DNA of 36,246 nucleotides, taken from positions 1 to 36,246 of the forward strand of contig JAKQYF010000023.1 of NCBI GenBank assembly GCA_023356535.1. Reading direction: 5' to 3'. The stretch is from Trichodesmium sp. MAG_R03 (lineage in GTDB: Bacteria; Cyanobacteriota; Cyanobacteriia; Cyanobacteriales; Microcoleaceae). Below the pieces are notes generated by a model, which ran no database searches, was not told the DNA's origin, and worked only from the letters and a program-made list of their open reading frames with translations. Position 1 is the stretch's first letter; each line of letters begins with the position of its first letter. Shown here piece after piece: positions 8,855 through 17,436 of this stretch. Both the position numbers and the translations under genes were made by a program.

Positions 8855-9502
8855 ATGTTCCAACAAACAGTCTGGATAGCAAGACACGGAAACCGTATCG
8901 ACTTTGTTAACCCTGAATGGTTCAATACTGCGAAAAGACCATACGATCCCCATCTTTCAGATGATGGCATCCTTCAAGCACAAAAACTAGCAAACCGTTT
9001 AATTGGGGAAAATATCACCCAGATTTTTGCTTCTCCTTTTCTGCGAACTGTACAAACTGCCAATGAAATAGCAAAAGTTCTTGATTTAACGATCAAATTA
9101 GATTGGGGTTTATGTGAATGGTTGAATCCAAAATGGATGCTTACCATGCCAGAAACTCTATCTATAGAAAATCTTTTCCAAACTTATAACAGAGTCGATC
9201 TTTCTTATAATGGAGTTACTGCCCAATATCCCGAAACCTGGGAAGCTTGTATGAAGCGCACAGGAGAAACTTCTCAGCGCTTGGTAGCACAGTTCCCTAC
9301 AGAAAATATTTTATTGATGGGACATGGTGCTTCAGTTATTGGTACTGCTGCTGGATTAGTTGGTAAAAATGCGGAGACTGAAGTTAAGGCTTCTCTTTGT
9401 TGTTTGGTCAAAATTGTTATGGGAGAAAAACAATGGGTGATGGAATTAAATGGGGATGCTTCTCATCTAGATAATAAAGAAACTACTATCAAGTTTGTTT
9501 AG
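8855..9502 (+). CDS. Histidine phosphatase (phosphoglycerate-mutase-like) family protein
   Basis: 215 residues. The catalytic motif is ARHGNR with His11 as phosphate acceptor; Arg64 in PFLRT, Glu88 and the second His157 in LLMGHGAS complete the branch-2-like pocket. The layout, with a long insert (about residues 85-130) between the motifs, resembles the UBASH3/Sts-type group more than cofactor-dependent mutases. It would hydrolyse a phospho-ester in the cytosol; the substrate is unknown. It is 187 bp upstream of yebC on the same strand, but the gap holds a short tandem repeat, so co-transcription is uncertain. Confidence 0.9.
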   Translation: MFQQTVWIARHGNRIDFVNPEWFNTAKRPYDPHLSDDGILQAQKLANRLIGENITQIFASPFLRTVQTANEIAKVLDLTIKLDWGLCEWLNPKWMLTMPETLSIENLFQTYNRVDLSYNGVTAQYPETWEACMKRTGETSQRLVAQFPTENILLMGHGASVIGTAAGLVGKNAETEVKASLCCLVKIVMGEKQWVMELNGDASHLDNKETTIKFV

Positions 9503-9615
9503 TTAAGAAGGGAGTAAGCTAGAATTTAGAATTTAGAAGGATTTTTTCTCTGAACGAGGTATACAACAATAAGTCGTTTAGGTGAGCCCAGAAACCACAT
9601 TTTTTCATCAATACA

Positions 9616-9650
9616 AATTTTTGACAATAAAATTTTTGACAATAAAAATT
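9616..9650. repeat. Short tandem repeat upstream of yebC
   Basis: The motif ATTTTTGACAATAAAA occurs twice in direct succession within the 187-bp spacer before yebC. It is AT-rich and each copy contains TTGACA-like bases, so it may lie in the promoter. Confidence 0.6.
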
Positions 9651-9689
9651 ACTGAAGGATAGGATATATTTTTTACAAAATTTGATTTT

Positions 9690-10451
9690 ATGGCAGGACA
9701 TAGTAAGTGGGCCAATATTAAACGCCAAAAAGCAAGAGTTGATGCTGTTAAGGGAAAAGTTTTCGCTAAGGTGTCTCGGCAAATTATTGTTGCAGCTCGC
9801 AGTGGAGCTGACCCTGCTAGTAATTTCAAGTTACGTACGGCGATCGAGAAAGGGAAGGTAGCGGGTATTCCCAACGATAATATTGAGCGGGCGATCGCTA
9901 AAGGTTCAGGCAATTTAAATGATGGAAGTCAACTGGAGGAGATTCGTTATGAGGGTTATGGTGCGGGAGGTATAGCCATTATAATTGAGGCCTTGACAGA
10001 TAACCGCAACCGTACAGCAGCAGACCTCAGAAGTGCGTTTACAAAAAATGGTGGTAATTTAGGCGAGACTGGTTGTGTGAGTTGGATGTTTGAGCAAAAA
10101 GGTGTGGTGAATATTACAGGAACTTATAATGACGATGAGTTATTAGAAGCATCTCTGGAAGGAGAAGCGGAATATTATGAAATTATTTCGGAAGATAATT
10201 TTCAAGGTGTGGAGGTTTTCACAGGAACTACAAATTTAGAAAATTTGAGTCAGGTATTACAAGAAAAAGGCTTTGATGTTAGTGAAGTAGAGTTTCGTTG
10301 GATTTCTAGTAATACTATTGAAGTAAGCGATCCGGAGCAGGCGCGATCGCTGCTCAAATTAATGAATACTCTTGACGATCTGGATGATGTGCAGAATGTC
10401 ACTGCTAATTTTGATATAGCAAATCAACTTTTGAATAATCTCGCGAGTTGA
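9690..10451 (+). CDS. yebC: YebC/PmpR/TACO1 family translation or regulatory factor
   Basis: 253 residues, the usual length. The N-terminus MAGHSKWANIKRQKARVDA is diagnostic, followed by GIPNDNIERAIAKGSG and the GYGAGGIAII(I)E and RNRTAADLR signatures. Bacterial members were first described as DNA-binding regulators; the mitochondrial homologue TACO1 and recent bacterial work tie the family to relief of ribosome stalling at proline-rich sites. The gene is alone and contains two HIP1 sites. Confidence 0.96.
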   Translation: MAGHSKWANIKRQKARVDAVKGKVFAKVSRQIIVAARSGADPASNFKLRTAIEKGKVAGIPNDNIERAIAKGSGNLNDGSQLEEIRYEGYGAGGIAIIIEALTDNRNRTAADLRSAFTKNGGNLGETGCVSWMFEQKGVVNITGTYNDDELLEASLEGEAEYYEIISEDNFQGVEVFTGTTNLENLSQVLQEKGFDVSEVEFRWISSNTIEVSDPEQARSLLKLMNTLDDLDDVQNVTANFDIANQLLNNLAS

Positions 10452-10493
10452 ATACTCTAGCAACTTATATCATTCCCAAATTTACCCATCAGT

Positions 10494-10661
10494 GATTGCA
10501 TGAGCTTTGGAGCTAGCTTCCTGCTTCACTGAAGACCACTAACCGCAGTCTGCAACTTACGGCAGAAATAGGGCAAATAACATACAAGGTAAATGGTAAA
10601 AATTATGTAGTGTGGGCATCTTGCCCGCGTAAATGTACCTCATAACAAAGGAAAGCGCTGT
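10494..10661. repeat. Interspersed repeat block (X1 + W1) with distant inverted copies
   Basis: 10494-10556 (GCATGAGCTTTGGAGCTAGC onward) recurs in reverse at 31954-32022. 10554-10661 (through GGTAAATGGTAAAAAT and GGAAAGCGCTGTA) recurs in reverse at 20533-20640, and a shorter part in reverse near 12318-12376. Copies are about 80% alike by eye. No open frame is conserved, so this is probably old mobile or regulatory DNA. Confidence 0.8.
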
Positions 10662-10703
10662 ATCTTCTCCACAGGCTTAAAATAAGTGAGAACTCCACCT
10701 AAT

Positions 10704-10968
10704 GAGGGCTTGCTGAAAAAGTCTTTTTCAGGAGTAGGAAACCCACCTCTAACATCTCCCAGGATGAGAAGTAGGGACCTTCCATGGAAGGTCCCTACAG
10801 AGGAACAGGGAAGGTATAGATGAGGTAGTCGGATATACTTGTCTCTTGATTATTCTGCCATGGGAGTGCCCAAAATCCTAACTTTTTCAGCCTTTTACCA
10901 CCGAAAAGTTGGGACTTTTTGCTGACAAAATAAGACTAAAGCCTTTATATGTCAATACTTTTATAATT
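10704..10968. mobile_element. T-type MITE, right end lost (copy T1)
   Basis: Starts GAGGGCTTGCTGAAAAAG and runs parallel to the complete copy at 23814-24111 through TATGTCAATACTTTTATAAT. The final TCAGCAAACCC end is missing because the next element (10969-11060) begins there. The centre carries a palindrome, CCTTCCATGGAAGG (10790-10803 approximately), that differs from the centre of the other copy. Confidence 0.8.
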
Positions 10969-11060
10969 CAGGACTTATGCAAAATATGAAAATATACACC
11001 ATCTGTAGGGGTTAACGGCCGTTAACCCCTACTAGATATATTGGTTCTGCCTAAATCCTG
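10969..11060. mobile_element. CAGGACTTACGCA-end MITE, core type 3 (copy A)
   Basis: Ends CAGGACTTATGCA and GCCTAAATCCTG are inverted. The core holds the perfect palindrome GGGGTTAACGGCCGTTAACC, as in the element at 16221-16311. It lies at the broken right end of T1; no clear target duplication. A left-half fragment of another copy follows at 11065-11095. Confidence 0.85.
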
Positions 11061-11180
11061 TCATCAGGACTTAGGCAAAGACACTATATATAGCAGATGA
11101 CAATTTCGACGCTCTTCACTTTAGCTTCATGGGATGCGACACCTAACTGTTTTTATTCAAAAAAACCTTTAGTTATTCAA

Positions 11181-11311
11181 CAGGAATTACGCAAAGGCTC
11201 TATATATAGAGCCTTGGTGCGTTACGAACTGCGCAATTCAAGTCGCGAAGCGTTAGCGGAGCTTGGCGTCAGCAAAACACACCCTACCAATAGCATTCAT
11301 GCATAATTCCT
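11181..11311 (+). mobile_element. CAGGACTTACGCA-end MITE, core type 1 (copy B)
   Basis: About 131 bp with ends CAGGAATTACGCA and GCATAATTCCT. The core contains CTATATATAG and GTCGCGAAGCG, shared with copies at 12170, 19694, 21045 and 32800. A 69-codon open frame here is only the element read through. It ends 24 bp from the stop of the first L,D-transpeptidase gene. Confidence 0.85.
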
Positions 11312-11334
11312 CATGATATAAGAGGAGCTATAAA

Positions 11335-11991
11335 CTATGGTTCTACAACTACCTGGGTACCTACTTGAACTTTCTTAAATAATTTAACCACATCCTCATT
11401 ATACATCCGCACGCAGCCGTGGGAAGCAGCATATCCAATGGATTCTATAGTGGGAGTACCGTGAAACCCAATGGTATCTTTGCCATCTGTCCAAAAACCA
11501 ATCCATCTCAACCCCAGAGCAGTATTTACTCCTGCTGGCATTATCTCGCCTGTCCAGGGGTTCTGCCATTGAGGATTTTCTACCAGTTGAATAACTTTGA
11601 AATTGCCTGTAGGAGTTTCCCAACCTGGTTTACCCACAGCGACAGGATAACTAGCAATTTCTTCTTCTCCTTCATATACATATACCCGCCGTTCCCCTAA
11701 CCGGAGTATGACGCGAACTAAGTTTTCTACTTCTGCTTCTGTACCCAAATATTTTTGGAAGTCTTTGATAGCTTTATTCAATTTTGGCATTAAGCCAGTC
11801 AATGGAAAATTAGCTTCCTCCTGTGTTTGCTGATTATTATTACTTGTTTGAGCAGTAGGGATAGAAGCTATAGCTAAGTTTTTACTAAATAAAAGAATTG
11901 CTGTGATCAGGAAAATAGCTTTTAAATTATGTGTTCCTTGGCTAATTTTGCTCATAAGATATAGCCATTTATTTATTGTAGATTGTATCAT
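11335..11991 (-). CDS. L,D-transpeptidase (YkuD domain), copy 1
   Basis: 218 residues. Residues about 22-45 are a signal or membrane segment (LKAIFLITAILLFSKNLAIA), then a spacer, then the YkuD catalytic domain (about 92-218). The active-site signature is GFHGTP (His177) and SHGCVRM (His191, Cys193). Family knowledge: these periplasmic enzymes form 3-3 crosslinks in peptidoglycan or attach proteins to it. A second copy lies 0.56 kb upstream on the same strand at 12551-13129; the two catalytic domains share GRRVYVY-like, GWETPTG and HGTP motifs and are probably a tandem duplication later split by two small mobile elements. Confidence 0.93.
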   Translation of the reverse strand: MIQSTINKWLYLMSKISQGTHNLKAIFLITAILLFSKNLAIASIPTAQTSNNNQQTQEEANFPLTGLMPKLNKAIKDFQKYLGTEAEVENLVRVILRLGERRVYVYEGEEEIASYPVAVGKPGWETPTGNFKVIQLVENPQWQNPWTGEIMPAGVNTALGLRWIGFWTDGKDTIGFHGTPTIESIGYAASHGCVRMYNEDVVKLFKKVQVGTQVVVEP

Positions 11992-12169
11992 TTTTTACTT
12001 TTAATATATTCCTGGATGTCATTAAACAAGCATTCAGTTTTTCTTAGATCATAAGACACCAAAAGCTTTTGAAAGAATCAAACACCTACAAAAGTTAGCT
12101 GATAACCAATTTCATTCATAACTTTTAATTTTCCTTGGATAGGAATTCCTCCTTCCCAAATAATGTGAG

Positions 12170-12301
12170 CAGGACTTACGCAAAGGTACTATATATAGAG
12201 TCCTAGTGCGTTATGAAGTGCGCAATTCAAGTCGCGAAGCGTTCGCTCCGCTTGGCGTCAGCAAAACATACCCTACCAATGGTGTTCATATGTAAGTCCT
12301 G
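12170..12301 (+). mobile_element. CAGGACTTACGCA-end MITE, core type 1 (copy C), TSD GTGAG
   Basis: 132 bp with inverted ends CAGGACTTACGCA and TGTAAGTCCTG. Perfect 5-bp duplications GTGAG flank it at 12165-12169 and 12302-12306, which shows transposition. It is between the two L,D-transpeptidase genes. Confidence 0.92.
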
Positions 12302-12317
12302 GTGAGTTTAAGTTACA

Positions 12318-12376
12318 GTAAATTCCACCAAGGTGGAGGTACATCCGCGGGCAAGAAGGCAGCACTATGGGAACAT
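12318..12376 (-). repeat. Partial W repeat (copy W3)
   Basis: Read in reverse, this resembles the middle of 10554-10661 (GTAGTGTGGGCATCTTGCCC region). It ends where the MITE at 12380 begins. Confidence 0.55.
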
Positions 12377-12379
12377 TTA

Positions 12380-12471
12380 CAGGACTTACGCAAATTCACC
12401 TTGAAAACCCCATATGTAGGGGGGAATGGCATTTGCCCTCACCCTCGTGTAGTGCCCGTGGGTAAGTCCTG
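12380..12471 (+). mobile_element. CAGGACTTACGCA-end MITE, core type 4 (copy D), TSD ATTTA
   Basis: 92 bp, ends CAGGACTTACGCA and GGTAAGTCCTG, flanked by ATTTA at 12375-12379 and 12472-12476. The core (GGCATTTGCCCTCACCCTCG) is the reverse complement of the core in 20677-20768. Confidence 0.92.
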
Positions 12472-12550
12472 ATTTAATTTTTAATATTTGTACTTCTTAT
12501 ACTTGGAATTTGCTGTATAACTAATAGCTAATGGCTGAATACTTATTTTT

Positions 12551-13129
12551 TTAAGGTTCTACTACCACAATTGTACCGATCCCTACTTTTTCAAATAAAG
12601 CTAGTACATCTCGGTTCAACATTCTAACACAACCATGAGAGGCTGCTTGTCCTACAGTTTCTTCATTGGGGGTTCCATGAAAACCTATGTAGTTTGTGCC
12701 ATCTGTCCAAAATCCAATCCATCTTTCCCCCAAGGGATTTTCTGGGCCAGGAGGTATGATTTCTCCTGTAAAGGGATGTGTCCAAGAAGGATTTGGTATT
12801 TTTTGGATAACTTTATGGGTTCCTGTGGGGGTTTCCCATCCTTCTTTACCAATGGCTATTGGGTAGCTAATTTTTAATTGGTCCTTGTGATAAACATAGA
12901 CACGGCGATCGCTTAATTTTATGACTAAATGAATTTTTTCATTGGGTTTAATATAAAGCTGATTTAGTACTTTTTTTCTCTTTATTGATTTAGGTTTTAT
13001 TCCTGATTGGGATTCAATTAAATCTGTCGCATTTGTAGAAACTCCAGATTGATTTTTTATAGGAGTTAAGCCATAAACTTTCTGCTGTGTATAATTGAGT
13101 AAAATGATTATTCCTAAACTGAAAAACAT
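12551..13129 (-). CDS. L,D-transpeptidase (YkuD domain), copy 2
   Basis: 192 residues. The N-terminus (FFSLGIIILLN) is a short hydrophobic segment, so the protein is probably exported or membrane-tethered, though the segment is short and an upstream start may be missing. The catalytic domain covers about 65-192, with GFHGTP (His151) and SHGCVRM (His165, Cys167). It is shorter than the neighbouring copy at 11335-11991 but shares the DRRVYVY, GWETPTG and WIGFWTDG motifs. Role: cell-wall crosslinking in the periplasm, by family knowledge. Confidence 0.92.
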   Translation of the reverse strand: MFFSLGIIILLNYTQQKVYGLTPIKNQSGVSTNATDLIESQSGIKPKSIKRKKVLNQLYIKPNEKIHLVIKLSDRRVYVYHKDQLKISYPIAIGKEGWETPTGTHKVIQKIPNPSWTHPFTGEIIPPGPENPLGERWIGFWTDGTNYIGFHGTPNEETVGQAASHGCVRMLNRDVLALFEKVGIGTIVVVEP

Positions 13130-13373
13130 TAGTCTATGTAAATTACCAAAATTGATATAGCTTAAACTAATATTTTGACATTTTAAATATTTTTTTTTAC
13201 TAATTTGTTCATGAAATAAATCAATCCTTAACTACAAATAAATATGGTATATTTTTTCCATGCAACATTCCTACAAGTTTCAAGAATAACATAGCAGTTT
13301 AAAAACCGAAAGCAGTTTTTATCAATCTTAATTTAACTGTGAATACTTGCATAAACTTAGCTCAACCAAAATG

Positions 13374-14594
13374 CTATATAGAATTTAAAATTTCCAACAC
13401 CGACTTAGGCAATAATTTATCCTTAAACCACACAATAGGTACTTGTACATCTTTCACTTTTACACCCGCTTTTTCTAAATTTAATCGTTCAGAAACAGCC
13501 AATATTAAATTACCACATTCAGCACTACGTACCTGAGCAAATTTTTTCCTTAAATATTCCGGTCGCCAATATCCAATAATTTCCAATAAATATGATTCCC
13601 CATTAGGATGAACCAATCTAAAATCAGGAATCATCACACTACCAGGAATTGGTATTAAATCAACTTCCCTTTCTAATTTCCACTCAGTTTTTAACTTGGG
13701 CCAACCCTCGGCAAATGATGCTTCTAACATACTATCATAAGGTTTTCCTGGTGGATAATGACTAACTAAATCACAATCAGAATTAAGACTAAATCTACCT
13801 GTTTTCCAAGCTCCGCTAAAAGGATCGCGATTTTGTAAAGTTGCGTGTAAACTCCATTTAGTAACATGCAATAATGCAGGCAACATTTTTGCTAATGCTA
13901 AACCATAACGAGTGCTAGCCTTAAATAAACTATAGGGACCGTCTATTGTCAGAGTAAAACCTTTGTCAGCATCTCCTTCAATATAAGTCATTAATTGAAA
14001 TAATTTCACATATCTAAATAACAGTTTATATTCTCCTGGATCGTTGCGATGAGCATTTAACTCAATATGACTAGCTTTATAAAAAATACCTTGAACTTGA
14101 GAAAGGTTATATCTATGTAATAAATCTTCTGATGTAGGGGCATCAAATTGAGTCAAAATTCGATTTTCTTGTAAGTCTGCATAGAGACCTTTTCTAATTT
14201 CATCAGACACAATTTCTTGGTTTAATTCCTGACTTAATTTAGTTGCTAAATTCTCCAAAGTTAATTGTGTTGATTTAATATTGGGAACAACTTCTGCAGC
14301 GGCAGCAAAAACACGATTTCTTAATTCTATCGGTTCCAGAGGACTGATAATTTCAAAAGTAGAAAAGCTGCCTCTGAGGATATGTGCTAATCCTCGTTTA
14401 AAGCGATAATTAGGGTCATCTCCTTCAATTAACTGTAAACGTTTATCAAGTTCTCCTTGAGTTTTTCCCAATGTTTCTTGAAAACAATTAATCATTTCCG
14501 TAGCAATAGTTAAATTTTTGCCATCTATTTTTAGCTTTTGAGGAATGATTGTTTCTCCAGTTTGACGATGAGAAAGTAAATCTGTTGGTAACAT
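13374..14594 (-). CDS. DUF790 / Bax1-like nuclease
   Basis: 406 residues matching the DUF790 family, whose archaeal member Bax1 is an XPG-like or PD-(D/E)XK-type nuclease that partners the XPB helicase in DNA repair. The start MLPTDLLSHRQTG is typical. The C-terminal nuclease core is visible as MIPDFRLVHP (Asp) then YLLEIIGYW (Glu) and RKKFAQV, near residues 320-355. In other cyanobacteria it is usually found with an XPB-like helicase gene; none is in this window, so the partner must lie elsewhere if present. The function here is inferred from the family. Confidence 0.85.
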   Translation of the reverse strand: MLPTDLLSHRQTGETIIPQKLKIDGKNLTIATEMINCFQETLGKTQGELDKRLQLIEGDDPNYRFKRGLAHILRGSFSTFEIISPLEPIELRNRVFAAAAEVVPNIKSTQLTLENLATKLSQELNQEIVSDEIRKGLYADLQENRILTQFDAPTSEDLLHRYNLSQVQGIFYKASHIELNAHRNDPGEYKLLFRYVKLFQLMTYIEGDADKGFTLTIDGPYSLFKASTRYGLALAKMLPALLHVTKWSLHATLQNRDPFSGAWKTGRFSLNSDCDLVSHYPPGKPYDSMLEASFAEGWPKLKTEWKLEREVDLIPIPGSVMIPDFRLVHPNGESYLLEIIGYWRPEYLRKKFAQVRSAECGNLILAVSERLNLEKAGVKVKDVQVPIVWFKDKLLPKSVLEILNSI

Positions 14595-14696
14595 AATTTA
14601 CTATGTTAAGTCCAAAATTTTAGCAGCTATTATATACATGATTTGTAAGCATTCAGCAGTCAGCTATCAGCTATCAACTATGAGTTATTAACTTAT

Positions 14697-14838
14697 TAGA
14701 GTTGTTGGGAATTAAGTCCCAAAAATGACTAAAACTCAAAACAAGTCCAGGTTTATAGTGCTTTTGAGTCTTAAAATTATGAAAAGTTTATCGAGTAAGC
14801 TTTTGAGCATTTTAAATTTTTATTTCCAAACAACTCTA
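14697..14838. repeat. Possible MITE with AGAGTTGTTNGGAA ends
   Basis: AGAGTTGTTGGGAA at 14698-14711 is the inverted match (13 of 14) of TTCCAAACAACTCT at 14824-14837. About 140 bp, no reading frame, no clear target duplication. The rest of the 14595-15096 spacer shows only a run of TCAGCTAT-like 7-mers near 14650-14690. Confidence 0.5.
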
Positions 14839-15096
14839 TTATATTGGAAGGAGAAATTAGTCTCCAAGGAAAATTAAAAAGTTATGAATGATTTATCCTA
14901 AAAACTGGGCTTCTTTGGGTAAGTCCTAATAGCATCTTATTATATCATAGCTATTGTTAAGAATGGATCAAGCCTAGATAAATCAGGAAAAAGCTTGATC
15001 AAATATAAAACCTTTAATATATAAAGTTTTTAGACTGTTTTTAATGTATTTTTTTTTTTTGCCAAAGTACCCCTTTTTCCTTTTCCCTAAAATATA

Positions 15097-15576
15097 TTAT
15101 TCCACAAACACTGTTGAAAAATTTTCATCAGTTACTTTTCTCAAAGAGAATATAACATTTGCTACCCCAAAACTGAAATTAATATTGTAAGCAAAAGATG
15201 CCTCAGATACATCGAAAAATCCACAGATAAAAGAAAAATCTTCGCAACTAGCAGTTAATCCCAGGAAATGACTGTCTCTAAATACGGCTTCTGCAAATAA
15301 TAAATCACCCTTGCTATAGTCAACTTCTAAAAAACTAAAGTCAAAGTTATCAAGTTTGATTAACTCTATAGCCTTTCCACTTAATTCCGAGTTATTAAAA
15401 CTGAAAGAACCGTAATAGTATTTGTTTATTAATTCCCCTCGATAAGGAGACACCTCAAAATCATATTTAATACTACTTTCTTTGGCTTCACTTGTATTGC
15501 TATTTATCGTAGTAAAGTCTCGGGCTGAATCAGTAGTTATAGGTATAAGTCTATGGTTTATATTTATGTAAGTCAT
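15097..15576 (-). CDS. PEP-CTERM-like beta-domain protein lacking signal peptide and sorting tail
   Basis: 159 residues. The pattern of GSFSFNNSELSG, then a DNFDFSFLEV segment, then a long loop and ASFAYNINFSFG resembles the N-terminal domain of many cyanobacterial PEP-CTERM proteins. Yet there is no N-terminal signal peptide (it begins MTYININHRLIP) and no PEP motif or membrane anchor at the end. It may be a cytosolic derivative, or a remnant whose export signals were lost. The resemblance is by eye only; otherwise a hypothetical protein. It is isolated between long AT-rich spacers. Confidence 0.55.
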   Translation of the reverse strand: MTYININHRLIPITTDSARDFTTINSNTSEAKESSIKYDFEVSPYRGELINKYYYGSFSFNNSELSGKAIELIKLDNFDFSFLEVDYSKGDLLFAEAVFRDSHFLGLTASCEDFSFICGFFDVSEASFAYNINFSFGVANVIFSLRKVTDENFSTVFVE

Positions 15577-16220
15577 TGTAGTTTGTCTTCAAGTGATTTT
15601 TTAGTTTTTTCATAAAATTTAGGTTTGGAAAAATGTTGTTTTTTTACTTAAGTTTAGAAAATCCTAAATCGACGAATGGTAGATGGTTATCTCTTTAGAG
15701 TTTATCAATAAATATTTACCATTGTATTATAAATAATAATTCTTAGTATTTAGATAAAACTTTTGTGAAGATTTTAAATAAAATTGTGGGATGATTATGA
15801 ACATATTTACTGAAAGCCTATGTGTAAAATATTTTTGAGCTAAGTAAGTATAAAATTCTCTTAAACTACTCCATAATTAATGTTTAAACTCTAATAAAAT
15901 TAAGGCTAAAATGTTTAAACTCTAATAAAATTAAGGCTAAAAGGCTAAAATTTAGTTTTTGCACTAATGATTTATCCGGTTGCGATCGCCTATCTTTTGC
16001 TACAAGGATTTAAGGATTTATGGCACCAGAAAATTTTGAACTGCCATTTAATGGCCAATTATTCCCAGACAATTTCTGAGTAGTGATGGCTAGTTTAATT
16101 CTTTGGCTGGATTTTGTTGATAAATATAGGATAAATCCAGTACTAGTAAGAGAAATAGCTTAAATCTGACAATGAGTAGCAACTTAAACTGTAGGAACTA
16201 CACCAAGAGGTAATAATGTA
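15577..16220. other. AT-rich spacer with a 31-bp tandem duplication
   Basis: No gene is supported. It contains a 31-bp unit (ATGTTTAAACTCTAATAAAA...) repeated exactly at 15880-15910 and 15911-15941, and a HIP1 site near 15982. Confidence 0.75.
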
Positions 16221-16311
16221 CAGGACTTACGGAAAACCACTATATCTAGTAGGGGTAACGGTCGTTAACCCCTAGAGATGGTGTATATTTGCATATTTGG
16301 CGTAAGTCCTG
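16221..16311. mobile_element. CAGGACTTACGCA-end MITE, core type 3 (copy E)
   Basis: 91 bp, ends CAGGACTTACGGA and GCGTAAGTCCTG. The flanks are AATGTA (16215-16220) and AATGTA (16312-16317), a 6-bp direct repeat that may be a 5-bp duplication plus a chance match. The core has GGTAACGGTCGTTAACCCC. Confidence 0.9.
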
Positions 16312-16439
16312 AATGTAGTTATTTCAGGCACTCTTGGGTGAGGTATATGATCAAGATGAACTTTTATGGCTAAACCACTAAATCCAGTGTCACAATATTA
16401 TAAATAGAAATCCTTTTTGATTAACTAAGAGAAAATATC

Positions 16440-17174
16440 ATGGCTAATACCAGTAATTTCCGCCAAGCAATGCATAAGGCCAAAGGCCAATCTTTAGTTG
16501 GCCCCAATGTCGTTGCCAATGCTTTACCTTTTGTAGGTGGCGGCCTCATTCTCACAGCAGTAGGTACATTTGGTGGCCTAGGAGTATTAAACTCTAACCG
16601 CGGTCTATTTATGGCTACCTTCTTGATAGCAATCATTGCAGAATTAGTCCTATTTTTTGTAGCCCGGACAATAGCGGAAAAAGGTAATAACAATGTAGCT
16701 CTACCTTTATTGGCTACTTATAGCTTGCTCTCAGGATATACCCTGACTGGTTTAGTGCACGTAGCTTTAACTACCCCAGGAGTAGGTATTGAAAGAATAG
16801 GTTTTGCAGCTCTTGGTTGTGGTATCACTTTTATTGCAGCTCGTCAAATAGGCTCAAATTTGTCTGAAGAAGATGGCATGGCCTTAACAAAAACTGTCAG
16901 CCTGGGAATAATTGGCCTATTCGTGGCGATTATAGGTCAAGTTATTTGTAGCTTATTCGGTATTTATACTGCAGGCTGGTTAGAAATTGCCATCTCTGGT
17001 ATTGGTGTATTTTTATTTGCTGGTGCTGCAGTAGTAGATTTCTACATTTTGCCCCGCAGCTATCGAGATGACCAATATGTTCTCGCAGCTCTCTCAATGT
17101 ACTTAACCTACATCAACCTATTCATATTTATTCTGCGACTTCTAATTGCAATTAGTAGTGGTAGTCGCGACTAG
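16440..17174 (+). CDS. Bax inhibitor-1 (YbhL/YccA) family membrane protein
   Basis: 244 residues with about seven membrane spans, beginning after a 30-residue charged N-terminus. The family pattern is seen in the evenly spaced hydrophobic segments, the GAAVVDFYILPRSYRDDQYVLAALSMYLTYINLF stretch (read in parts, near residues 198-232) and the short polar tail. In bacteria these proteins act as pH-sensitive calcium leak channels or interact with FtsH-type proteases; the role in cyanobacteria is not established. A terminator-like hairpin follows the stop at 17212. Confidence 0.88.
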   Translation: MANTSNFRQAMHKAKGQSLVGPNVVANALPFVGGGLILTAVGTFGGLGVLNSNRGLFMATFLIAIIAELVLFFVARTIAEKGNNNVALPLLATYSLLSGYTLTGLVHVALTTPGVGIERIGFAALGCGITFIAARQIGSNLSEEDGMALTKTVSLGIIGLFVAIIGQVICSLFGIYTAGWLEIAISGIGVFLFAGAAVVDFYILPRSYRDDQYVLAALSMYLTYINLFIFILRLLIAISSGSRD

Positions 17175-17211
17175 GTTCTCAATAGTAATAAGCAGTTGAT
17201 GATATAGCTCT

Positions 17212-17255
17212 GTAGGGGTTTGATAGTACAACCCCTACTTTATTATATTTTTCTG
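17212..17255 (+). terminator. Rho-independent terminator candidate
   Basis: Stem GTAGGGGTT (17212-17220) pairs with AACCCCTAC (17230-17238) around a 9-nt loop, followed by TTTATTATATTTTT. It sits 38 bp after the BI-1 gene and before prfB. Confidence 0.75.
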
Positions 17256-17436
17256 AAAATCCATAACTTTCTATTCTATAGTATAATGAGGTCCAAAAGA
17301 TGCCAATGAGGTAATTTGATTGTTAACTAACCTCTATTTTTTACTTTAGCTATATAGCTTACAGTTGAATGCTATACTAGCAGTAATTATTATAGTTGTA
17401 GTAGTAGATCTAGCTTTAAATTTAGGATACATTGCT

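Noticed and set aside
11097..11306. 69-codon plus-strand ORF
   Set aside because: It mostly reads through MITE copy B and has no conserved protein features.
12635..12877. 80-codon ORF opposite an L,D-transpeptidase
   Set aside because: Shadow of the catalytic domain on the other strand.
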